Assembly: GCA_963726105.1 (NCBI GenBank)
Contig: CAVSBJ010000004.1
Coordinates: 372,001-436,000 of the forward strand
Direction of reading: 5' to 3'
Length of the DNA: 64,000 nt
DNA from: Roseiarcus sp963726105
GTDB lineage: Bacteria; Pseudomonadota; Alphaproteobacteria; Rhizobiales; Beijerinckiaceae
In this document: piece by piece, positions 44,431-51,805 of the stretch
How the letters are laid out: each line of letters opens with the position of its first letter
Position numbering within the stretch: position 1 is the stretch's first letter
Position numbers and translations under genes: made by a program
Notes under the pieces: generated by a model
Databases searched by the model: none
What the model saw: the letters and a program-made list of their open reading frames with translations, nothing else
Told to the model about the DNA's origin: nothing

Positions 44431-44895
44431 TCAGACTGCGAGGGGAGGGGCCCGCGCCGGATTCGGCTGCGCGGGATAGGAAGGAAGAATGTCTTGGGCA
44501 GGCGGGGCGCGGATCGCATGCGCCTCGCCCTCGACCCGACCGGGCAGGGCCGGCAGGTCTGGCGGGACAAACGCCACAGCCTGAGCAGCGAAGCGGCAGA
44601 GCGGACATTGGTCGCAGCAATGGCCGTTGTGCTTGGCGGGCGCCTGATCGTCGTTGACGTGAAGGCAAAGTTCCGCTGCATTGCCGAACAGCGCCTTGAG
44701 TTCGGCGGCGATCGCCGCGTCATCGGCGCCGGCGAAAGCGGGCGCGGCAAAAGCAGGCGGCGTGGCGGCGGCGAAAAGCTGAACGACGAGCGAGAGCGCG
44801 ACCAGAAAAGCCGCAAGAGGCGGCGCCCGGAACGCCGTCGGGCGAGGATTTGCACGCCAGTTCCTAAGCGCAAATTTCCGGCGCCCGAGGCCCAC
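44431..44895 (-). CDS. DUF2946 protein, Cys/His-rich, first gene of copper cluster
   Basis: 154 residues. An N-terminal hydrophobic helix (PPLAAFLVALSLVVQLFAAA) is followed by a metal-binding-like patch ELCLHVNDDQAP then HNGHCCDQCPLCRFA, and a Pro-rich tail. DUF2946 proteins are commonly found with copper genes. A GTG at 44895 has GGAGGG seven bases upstream, which fixes the start against a longer open frame from 45003. It heads five co-directional copper genes. Confidence 0.75.
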   Translation of the reverse strand: MGLGRRKFALRNWRANPRPTAFRAPPLAAFLVALSLVVQLFAAATPPAFAAPAFAGADDAAIAAELKALFGNAAELCLHVNDDQAPAKHNGHCCDQCPLCRFAAQAVAFVPPDLPALPGRVEGEAHAIRAPPAQDILPSYPAQPNPARAPPLAV

Positions 44896-45103
44896 CAAAG
44901 CACCCTCCGATGCCCTATTCGGTAGCCGAACGGAGGGGGGAAGGCAATTGGGCGCCGGCCGTGGGGCGCGAGCGCGGTTGGGAGGACCGAGCGCCCGCCT
45001 CAACCGAGTAACGCGGACGGGGACACAGCGATGCGCTATCGAATAGGAACGATCGGACCCCTTCGCGGGTTCAGCACGGCCAAGTCAGGCGAGGAGTGCC
45101 TTC

Positions 45104-45538
45104 ATGCGCAAGATCGACGAGAGCGAACGTCCGATGCCGGAGATCGATCTGGCGAAAGCGTGTTTCATCATTGAAAAATCGCGCGAATTGGTGGGCGAAG
45201 AGGCCGGCTCGGAGGCGGACGACTCCGATCCCGCCGACGACGACGAGCGGGTGATGCTGACAGAGACGGCGGGTCCCTCGATCCGCCGCGAACTGACCGA
45301 ATTCATCAAGGATCTGGACGTCGACGAAGCTGCGGCGGTGGTCGCGCTGGTCTGGATCGGGCGGGGCGACTTCCAGCCGGTGGAATGGAAAATCGCCGTC
45401 GCTGAGGCCAAGGAGCGGGCCGAGGGCCCGACCTGGAAATACCTCCTCGAGATGGAGCTCTTGCCGGATTACCTCGAGGACGCGCTCTCCGCCTTCGGCC
45501 GGTCCTGCGAAGGCCTCGGATCGGCGGACGAAGGGTGA
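45104..45538 (+). CDS. DUF3775 protein
   Basis: 144 residues, acidic and soluble. The conserved core is EFIKDLDVDEAAAVVALVWI, then GRGDF and the C-terminal LLEMELLPDYLEDALSAFG, as in DUF3775 proteins of alphaproteobacteria. The N-terminal part reads IDLAKACFIIEKSRELVGEE. Function unknown. GAGGAG lies ahead of the ATG. Divergent from the copper cluster. Confidence 0.85.
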   Translation: MRKIDESERPMPEIDLAKACFIIEKSRELVGEEAGSEADDSDPADDDERVMLTETAGPSIRRELTEFIKDLDVDEAAAVVALVWIGRGDFQPVEWKIAVAEAKERAEGPTWKYLLEMELLPDYLEDALSAFGRSCEGLGSADEG

Positions 45539-45912
45539 CCGCCCCGGCCGCGAAGGCGCGGTCGACAAAGATTTCCCAAAAAGAGAAATCCATGCTATAT
45601 ACATTCCTGCTCGATTCTCGTCGAGAAATCCGGGCCGATCCGCGCCGGGGAAGGAGAAGGCGAATTGCGGGGCGCGCGTCGCACACACGGGCGTGAAGGG
45701 GAGGAGAAATGTCGTATTCCAATCGCTCGTAACCCTTTGAAAAGTCCCGATTCGGAAAAATAAACGCTAGTAAACGCCAGCGATTTTACTAACGTTTATT
45801 CGCCGTTATTGGCGTTTATCGACGTTTATTGGCGCTTATCGAGCCCCTCGAAGGCGCAAGCGCAAGCTTGGCATTTGTCTTGCAACCGCACTGGCAAGTC
45901 GGCATCCTGTCG
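45539..45912. other. Intergenic region between DUF3775 and DUF502 genes
   Basis: 374 bases with no supportable gene. 45539-45720 shows nothing distinctive apart from an AT-richer stretch near 45580-45610. 45761-45840 holds an array of 10-bp repeats (separate entry). The DUF502 promoter should lie here. Confidence 0.6.
45761..45840. repeat. Array of 10-bp degenerate repeats in helical phase
   Basis: Read in decamers: two units in one orientation (TAAACGCTAG, TAAACGCCAG), a decamer CGATTTTACT, then five units in the opposite orientation: AACGTTTATT, CGCCGTTATT, GGCGTTTATC, GACGTTTATT and GGCGCTTATC. The shared core is CGTTTAT or its complement. The period equals about one DNA turn, so all cores face the same side of the helix. 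Located 73-152 bases before the DUF502 start. Confidence 0.7.
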
Positions 45913-46665
45913 ATGCGCAACGCGCAGAGATCCCCCGTGTCCGATCCTTTCCCGCCGCCCTTCCACCGCTCCTTCGGCCAGCGGCTCCGCTCCTGGTTCT
46001 TCACCGGGCTCATCGTGTTCGGACCGGTTGCGGTCACCGCTTACATCGCCTGGTGGGTCATCAACACGATCGACAACTGGGTGAGGCCCTGGCTGCCGAA
46101 CGTCCTTGCGCCCGACGCCTACCTTCCGTTTCACATCCCGGGCCTTGGCGTCTTCATCGCAATTGTCGGGCTCACCCTTCTCGGCTTCCTGACCGCCAAC
46201 TTCATCGGCCGTTCGCTGGTGCGGTTCGGCGAAGCGATGCTTGACCGCACGCCGCTCGTTCGTGGCGTCTACAAGGGTCTGAAGCAGGTGTTCGAAACCA
46301 TCTTCAGCCAGTCCGGCAGCCAGTTCCGCAAGGTCGGGCTGGTCCAATTTCCGGCGCCCGGCAGTTGGTCGATCGTCTTCATCTCTTCGGCCCCGCCCGA
46401 GATCGTCGCCAGCGCGTTGCCGGAGAGGAAGCCGATGATCTCCGCCTTCATGCCCTGCACGCCCAACCCCACCACCGGATACTTCTTCTATATCCCGGCC
46501 GACCAGGTCGTCGAATTGCCGATCTCCGCCGACGAGGCTGCGAAACTGATCATGTCGGCGGGCCTCATCCAGCCGCAAGGCCAGGCGGCGCTGGCCGCCA
46601 TGGCGGAAGCGGCGAAGCTGGCAAAGCCCACGTTGGCGACGGAGGCGTCCGGCGCCGCGCCTTAG
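45913..46665 (+). CDS. DUF502 membrane protein
   Basis: 250 residues with two membrane helices (about 25-50, WFFTGLIVFGPVAVTAYIAW, and about 75-100, IAIVGLTLLGFLTANFIG) and a soluble C-terminal domain. Family blocks are LVRFGEAMLDRTPLVRGVYK and TPNPTTGYFFYIPADQVVEL. It is a conserved inner-membrane protein of unknown function, widespread in bacteria. Start at ATG 45913 or GTG 45937. It stands in front of the frr-uppS-cdsA block. Confidence 0.88.
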   Translation: MRNAQRSPVSDPFPPPFHRSFGQRLRSWFFTGLIVFGPVAVTAYIAWWVINTIDNWVRPWLPNVLAPDAYLPFHIPGLGVFIAIVGLTLLGFLTANFIGRSLVRFGEAMLDRTPLVRGVYKGLKQVFETIFSQSGSQFRKVGLVQFPAPGSWSIVFISSAPPEIVASALPERKPMISAFMPCTPNPTTGYFFYIPADQVVELPISADEAAKLIMSAGLIQPQGQAALAAMAEAAKLAKPTLATEASGAAP

Positions 46666-46853
46666 TCCGAGCTGATGACGCGCGGAACGCCTCCCCGCTT
46701 CTGTCAGGGCGCCGTTGATAGCGCCGCCCTTCTTTGGACGCTGTTAGTGGGTTAAAGCTATGCTAAGGGGGCGGCGGACGAACACTGCCGTAAACTCGCT
46801 TCTAGGCCGTCCTGTTCGCCCCGCGCGGCGGCCTTCGATTTCGTGTGATGCAC

Positions 46854-47420
46854 ATGGCGCAACTGCCTCAATTCGACCTGGCCGAAGTCAAACGCCGCAT
46901 GCAGGCGGCGCACGCGTCGCTCAAGCATGAGTTGGGCGGCCTGCGTACTGGCCGGGCCAGCGCGAGCCTGCTCGAGCCGGTGCAAGTGGAGGCCTACGGC
47001 CAGCGGCAGCCTATCATTCAGGTCGCCTCGATCAGTGTCCCCGAGCCGCGCGCGCTCTCGGTCTCGGTATGGGACAAGAGCATGGTGCAGGCGGTCGACA
47101 AGGCGATCCGGGACGCCAACCTCGGTCTCAGTCCGACAGTCGAGGGTTCGGTTTTGCGCATCCGCATTCCTGAACTGAACGAGCAGCGGCGCAAAGAGAT
47201 GGTTAAGATCGCCCACAAATACAGCGAGGACGCGCGCGTCGCGGTGCGGCATGTGCGCCGGGACGGAATCGATGTCCTCAAGAAACTGCTGAAGGAGCAC
47301 GCCATTAGCGAGGACGACGAAAAGCGCCACGAGGCGGAAGTGCAGAAGGCGACCGATCAGGCCATTGAGGAGATCGACGCCTCTCTGGCCGCGAAGGAAA
47401 AGGAGATCATGCAGGTCTAG
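46854..47420 (+). CDS. frr: Ribosome recycling factor
   Basis: 188 residues, a complete RRF: DLAEVKRRMQAAHASLKHEL, LRTGRASASLLEPVQVEAYG, KAIRDANLGLSPTVEG, RIRIPELNEQRRKEMVK and VRHVRRDGIDVLKKL. It splits post-termination ribosomes with EF-G. GTG 46845 and ATG 46848 are alternative starts. pyrH, its usual upstream partner, is absent here. Confidence 0.96.
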   Translation: MAQLPQFDLAEVKRRMQAAHASLKHELGGLRTGRASASLLEPVQVEAYGQRQPIIQVASISVPEPRALSVSVWDKSMVQAVDKAIRDANLGLSPTVEGSVLRIRIPELNEQRRKEMVKIAHKYSEDARVAVRHVRRDGIDVLKKLLKEHAISEDDEKRHEAEVQKATDQAIEEIDASLAAKEKEIMQV

Positions 47421-47448
47421 GCGATCGCCGTCTTTGTCCGAGGCCCTC

Positions 47449-48207
47449 ATGCGTCATCATCGCTCCCCTCCCGGCACCGCTCGGACGCCGGCCCACGTCG
47501 CCATCATCATGGACGGCAACGGCCGTTGGGCGAAATCGCGCGGCCTGCCGCGTTTCGAGGGTCATCGGCGGGGCGTAGAAGCGGTGCGCCGGGTCGTTCG
47601 CTCGGCGATTGAGCGCGGCGTGCAGTTCCTGACGATCTATAGCTTCTCATCGGAGAACTGGAGCCGCCCTCCGGAGGAAGTGGCCATGCTGATGGGCCTC
47701 CTCAAGCGCTTCATTCGCGAGGATCTCTCGGAACTCAACGCCAACGGGGTTAGGGTCAAGGTCATCGGCCAACGCGATAATCTCAAGCCCGACATTATCG
47801 CCCTCATCGTCGAGGCCGAAACCCTCACCGCCAACAACCACGGCCTTACGCTGGCTGTGGCGTTCAACTATGGCGGACGGCAGGAAATCGTCGAGGCGGC
47901 GCGTCGTTTGGCCATCGACGTCCGCGATGGACGCCTCGACGCCCGGTCGATCGGTCCGGAGGACCTGGCCGACCGCCTCGACACGGCTGGCCTGCCCGAT
48001 CCCGATCTCATCATTCGCACCTCAGGCGAGATGCGGCTCTCGAACTTCCTGCTCTGGCAGGCGGCCTACGCCGAACTCGTGTTCCTGCCGGTTCTATGGC
48101 CTGATTTCGACGATGCGGCCTTCCTCTCCGCGCTCGACCAGTACGGAGCGCGGGAACGTCGTTTTGGCGCTGTTATCGAACCCGCTGCGGTCAAGTCGGC
48201 GTCGTGA
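47449..48207 (+). CDS. uppS: Undecaprenyl diphosphate synthase (cis-prenyltransferase)
   Basis: 252 residues. HVAIIMDGNGRWAKSRGLPR carries the catalytic Asp and the diphosphate-binding Arg; GHRRGVEAVRR, YSFSSENWSRPPEEV and DLIIRTSGEMRLSNFLLWQ (given without its end) complete the family. It makes the C55 lipid carrier for peptidoglycan and O-antigen. GAGG lies before the ATG. 28 bases after frr. Confidence 0.96.
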   Translation: MRHHRSPPGTARTPAHVAIIMDGNGRWAKSRGLPRFEGHRRGVEAVRRVVRSAIERGVQFLTIYSFSSENWSRPPEEVAMLMGLLKRFIREDLSELNANGVRVKVIGQRDNLKPDIIALIVEAETLTANNHGLTLAVAFNYGGRQEIVEAARRLAIDVRDGRLDARSIGPEDLADRLDTAGLPDPDLIIRTSGEMRLSNFLLWQAAYAELVFLPVLWPDFDDAAFLSALDQYGARERRFGAVIEPAAVKSAS

Positions 48208-48217
48208 GGACGGGCGC

Positions 48218-49075
48218 GTGGGGTTGAGCGGAGGGGGTCCGGCGGTTCGACCGGCGCCGCGCAGGCGCTTCGGCTCGGATTTGAAGCCGCGCATCGCCGC
48301 CGCGGTGGTGATGGGGGGCCTGGCGCTCGCGACCGCATGGGTCGGCGGCTTCATGTTTGCCAGTTTCTGGTGGCTTGCGGCCGTGGTCGTCCTCTGGGAG
48401 TGGCAGCGCCTGGTCGGCGACGCCCGGCTCGCCGAGCGTGTGGCGCTCGGCGGCCTTTTCGCTGCGCTGGCCGCGCTGTTCGCGCTGCACAATTCCCTTC
48501 TCGGCGCCATTGCCGGGCTCGCTCTCGGCGCTGGCGCCGTGGGCTGGCTAGCGGGGCCGAGGACCAGGGCATGGGCGGCTATGGGCGCGCTCTACGCCGG
48601 CGCCCTCGTCGCGAGCGTCACCCTGTTGAGAATCAGTCCGAGCTATGGCCTGCCCGCAATTTTGTGGGTTTTCGCAGTCGCTTGGGGCACGGATATCGGG
48701 GCCTATTTTGCCGGACGAATGACTGGAGGGCCCAAGCTTTGGCCGAGCGTCTCGCCTGGCAAGACCTGGTCCGGCGCGATCGTCGGCGCGTTCGCTGGCG
48801 GGCTTCTCGGCCTTATGCTTAGTGGGTGGGCGAATCGCTTTGCGCCGCTGTTCTGGCTCGGACTTGCGACGGCGATCGTGTCGGAGCTTGGCGATTTGTT
48901 CGAATCCGCGCTCAAGCGGCGTTTTGGCGTCAAGGATTCGAGTGGCCTGATCCCCGGCCATGGAGGATTGATGGATCGGCTTGACGCGTTTGTCGCGGCG
49001 TCCGTTTTCGCCGCAGTCGTAGCGGGTTTCAACTCGCGCGGTCCCTTCATCGCCGGCGGATTGTTTCAATGGTGA
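48218..49075 (+). CDS. cdsA: Phosphatidate cytidylyltransferase
   Basis: 285 residues with about eight membrane helices and the CdsA signature SELGDLFESALKRRFGVKDS, then LIPGHGGLMDRLDAF (metal-binding Asp). It makes CDP-diacylglycerol for phospholipids. It starts at GTG with GAGGACG upstream, ten bases after uppS; its end overlaps dxr by seven bases. The N-terminus is short and Arg-rich. Confidence 0.94.
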   Translation: MGLSGGGPAVRPAPRRRFGSDLKPRIAAAVVMGGLALATAWVGGFMFASFWWLAAVVVLWEWQRLVGDARLAERVALGGLFAALAALFALHNSLLGAIAGLALGAGAVGWLAGPRTRAWAAMGALYAGALVASVTLLRISPSYGLPAILWVFAVAWGTDIGAYFAGRMTGGPKLWPSVSPGKTWSGAIVGAFAGGLLGLMLSGWANRFAPLFWLGLATAIVSELGDLFESALKRRFGVKDSSGLIPGHGGLMDRLDAFVAASVFAAVVAGFNSRGPFIAGGLFQW

Positions 49076-50289
49076 GCGTAACGACCGCCGTTCGGCCTTC
49101 GTCATTGCGTCCCCGGGAGGTTGTTCCTTCGCCAAGACGCGTCTCGATTCTGGGCGCGACGGGCTCGATTGGCCGCTCATGCGCGCAGGTGATCGCCGCC
49201 GCGCCGGGCCGGTTCTCCGTGGTTTCCCTGGCGGCCGGGCGCGACGGGGCGGCGCTGGCGAAATGCGCGATCGAACTTGGCGCTGAATTTGTCGCGCTTG
49301 CCGATCCCGCGGGCTATCCGGACCTGAAGGCGGGCCTGGCCGGCCGCGCGGTCGAATTCGCAGCTGGCCCGGAAGCGGTCGAGGAAGCCGCCCTTCGCGA
49401 GGCCGATCTGGTGGTCTCGGCCATCGTCGGCGCCGCTGGGCTGCGCCCGACCTTCGCCGCAATCGCAGCCGGCCGCACGGTCGCGCTCGCGAACAAGGAG
49501 ACCTTGGTGTGCGCCGGAGAGGTGGTGATGGAGAGAGCCCGGCGCGAAGGCTCTATGGTCCTGCCGATGGATTCCGAGCACAACGCCTTATTCCAGGCCA
49601 TCGGGACGCGCGATCCGGACACCGTTGAGATGATGACCATCACGGCTTCCGGCGGACCCTTCCGCGAATGGAGCGCCGACCGCATTTCCTCCGCCACCCG
49701 CGAGGAGGCGCTTGCCCATCCCAACTGGGTGATGGGACCAAAGGTGACGATTGATTCGGCCGGTCTTATGAATAAGGGTCTCGAACTCATTGAAGCGCAT
49801 CATCTATTTGGCTTGCCGGCCGACCGGCTCGATGTCGTCGTGCACCCGCAATCGATCGTGCACGGGCTCATCGCCTTCGCCGACGGGTCCCTGATCGCCG
49901 GGATGGCGTCGCCGGACATGCGCACCCCGATCGCGCATTGCCTGGCCTATCCGGATCGGATCGCGTCCGGGGTGCGAGCGCCGGACCTCGCGGCGCTTGG
50001 CCGATTGACCTTTGAACGCGCCGATCTCCAGCGTTTTCCGGCGCTCGGACTGGCGATCGATGCGCTGCGTTCCGGCGGAGGCGCGGCAACCGCCCTCAAT
50101 GCAGCCAATGAAGTCGCCGTTGCGGCGTTCCTTGATCAACGAATCGGTTTCGGCGACATCGCGCGACTTGTGGCAAAAGCGCTGGCCACGATGACCGCGG
50201 CCGGCGAGTTGAGCGCTCCGGCTGACATTGCGGAAGCCCTCGCAATTCACCATATCGCGACAGATAGGACGGCAGGTCTCTTGGCGTAA
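49069..50289 (+). CDS. dxr: 1-deoxy-D-xylulose 5-phosphate reductoisomerase
   Basis: 406 residues. The NADPH-binding motif is VSILGATGSIGRSCAQVI; LANKETLVCAGEVVM, LPMDSEHNALFQAIG (metal ligands), TASGGPFREW, HPNWVMGPKVTIDSAGLMNK (shown at its limit) and VHPQSIVHG are all family blocks. It catalyses the second step of the MEP isoprenoid pathway, feeding uppS. It overlaps cdsA. Confidence 0.96.
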   Translation: MVSVTTAVRPSSLRPREVVPSPRRVSILGATGSIGRSCAQVIAAAPGRFSVVSLAAGRDGAALAKCAIELGAEFVALADPAGYPDLKAGLAGRAVEFAAGPEAVEEAALREADLVVSAIVGAAGLRPTFAAIAAGRTVALANKETLVCAGEVVMERARREGSMVLPMDSEHNALFQAIGTRDPDTVEMMTITASGGPFREWSADRISSATREEALAHPNWVMGPKVTIDSAGLMNKGLELIEAHHLFGLPADRLDVVVHPQSIVHGLIAFADGSLIAGMASPDMRTPIAHCLAYPDRIASGVRAPDLAALGRLTFERADLQRFPALGLAIDALRSGGGAATALNAANEVAVAAFLDQRIGFGDIARLVAKALATMTAAGELSAPADIAEALAIHHIATDRTAGLLA

Positions 50290-50376
50290 GCATAAACTTG
50301 CGCCAAAGTAACCGTTCAGTAACCATCGTCCGCCGGCCATTCGCCGATGCGGCGCGCAGACCTGGAGACGCCGCAG

Positions 50377-51528
50377 ATGGCGGGAGTGCACGCGGTCGCC
50401 GACCTCCTGGCCTGGCTGGGATGGTACGTCGTCCCCTTCATTATCATTCTGAGCCTGATCGTCGCTGTGCACGAACTCGGCCACTATTTCGTCGGCCGAT
50501 GGTGCGGCGTCAAAATCGACGCGTTTTCGCTCGGCTTCGGCCATGAGTTGTTCGCGCGGGTGGACTCGCGTGGCACTCGGTGGCGGATTGGCGCGCTGCC
50601 GCTCGGCGGGTATGTCAAGTTTCACGGCGACGCCAACGCCGCGAGCGTCGGCGTGGGTGAGGGCGGCAGCTTCAATCCCTCGGTCGACCGCTCATTGACC
50701 CTGGCTGGTCAGCCGTTGCGTAATCGCGCGGCGATCGTACTCGCGGGTCCGGTGGCGAATTTCATCCTGGCCTTTGTCATTTTCACCGGCATGTTCATGG
50801 CCTTCGGCCGCGTTGAGCATGTGGCGCGTATTGGCCGGGTCGAGGTCGGCGCGCCGGCCGCGGCCGCCGGGTTCCGGGCCGGCGATTTGGTAAAGTCGAT
50901 CAATGGGAACCCGATCGACAGCTTTGAAGCGCTTCAGGAATCGACGCTGATGAGCACCGGTCTCCCGATGAACTTCGTTGTTGAACGCCAAGGCAGCGAC
51001 GTTAACCTCACGGCGACGCCGCAGGTTACCGTCGTCGACCAAGGCGTCTTCGGCAAGCGCCGCATGGGCCATCTTGGGCTTGCCTCGTCAGCCGACAGGA
51101 ACGACGCGAAGGTCGAACGGTGCGGCCTCATGACCTGCGCCGCCTGGGGCGCGGGGCAGGAATGGTTCATTGTCAAGGCGACGGGGACGTACATCGTCGG
51201 GATCTTTGCGGGGCGCGAATCAACCGACCAGATGTCCGGACTGATCGGCGCCGCTCAAATGGCGGGAGAGATGGCGAAAATCAGCCTTTGGGAGTTGTTC
51301 AGCCTCGCCGCGTGGTTTTCAGTGTCGGTCGGCCTGATAAATCTGCTTCCAATCCCGCTGCTGGATGGCGGCCATCTTGCATTTTATGCCTTCGAAGCCC
51401 TGCGCGGACGCCCGTTGAGCGAGCGAGCGCAGGAAATTGGCCTTAGAATCGGAATCGCGCTGGTTGCGTTATTGGTGGTTTTCACCACGTCGCACGATCT
51501 GTTCCGCTTGGTCAGCAGCGGGAATTAA
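50377..51528 (+). CDS. rseP: Site-2 intramembrane metalloprotease RseP
   Basis: About 383 residues. The zinc motif HELGH lies in the first membrane helix (IVAVHELGHYFVGRWCG). A single PDZ domain follows (VGAPAAAAGFRAGDLVKSIN), and the second metal motif is LLPIPLLDGGHLAFYAFEA (LDG). It cleaves anti-sigma factors and leftover signal peptides in the inner membrane. The ATG at 50377 with GGAG upstream is chosen over an ATG at 50347. It lies directly before bamA, as in many proteobacteria. Confidence 0.93.
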   Translation: MAGVHAVADLLAWLGWYVVPFIIILSLIVAVHELGHYFVGRWCGVKIDAFSLGFGHELFARVDSRGTRWRIGALPLGGYVKFHGDANAASVGVGEGGSFNPSVDRSLTLAGQPLRNRAAIVLAGPVANFILAFVIFTGMFMAFGRVEHVARIGRVEVGAPAAAAGFRAGDLVKSINGNPIDSFEALQESTLMSTGLPMNFVVERQGSDVNLTATPQVTVVDQGVFGKRRMGHLGLASSADRNDAKVERCGLMTCAAWGAGQEWFIVKATGTYIVGIFAGRESTDQMSGLIGAAQMAGEMAKISLWELFSLAAWFSVSVGLINLLPIPLLDGGHLAFYAFEALRGRPLSERAQEIGLRIGIALVALLVVFTTSHDLFRLVSSGN

Positions 51529-51805
51529 CGAACGGTCGACCATGTTTGCGTGTCCCCGACGCAACGGTGGCCGGAAATGGTGTAGGCTTTGCCAATAACG
51601 GTTTGCAGGGGCGAGCAAAGATTGTAAAACGCAGTTAATCTTCCCGACCGTCTTCTCGGCGAGCGGGATAGAGCGCCGCAGCGTGTGCGGCGCCGCCCGC
51701 GAAGGACGTCTAAGGCGCGCGGGGGGCGCAAGCGGGGATCGGGATCACACCGAAGCGGCGCCGCAGTGGCGGGCCGCGTTGGCGCGAACAGGGGCTTTGG
51801 GCCAT

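Noticed and set aside
43431..44903. Reading the barrel-like gene from 44903 (490 codons)
   Set aside because: The upstream part is out of frame with, and overlaps, the DUF2946 gene and is Ser/Arg-rich; the signal peptide starts at 44363.
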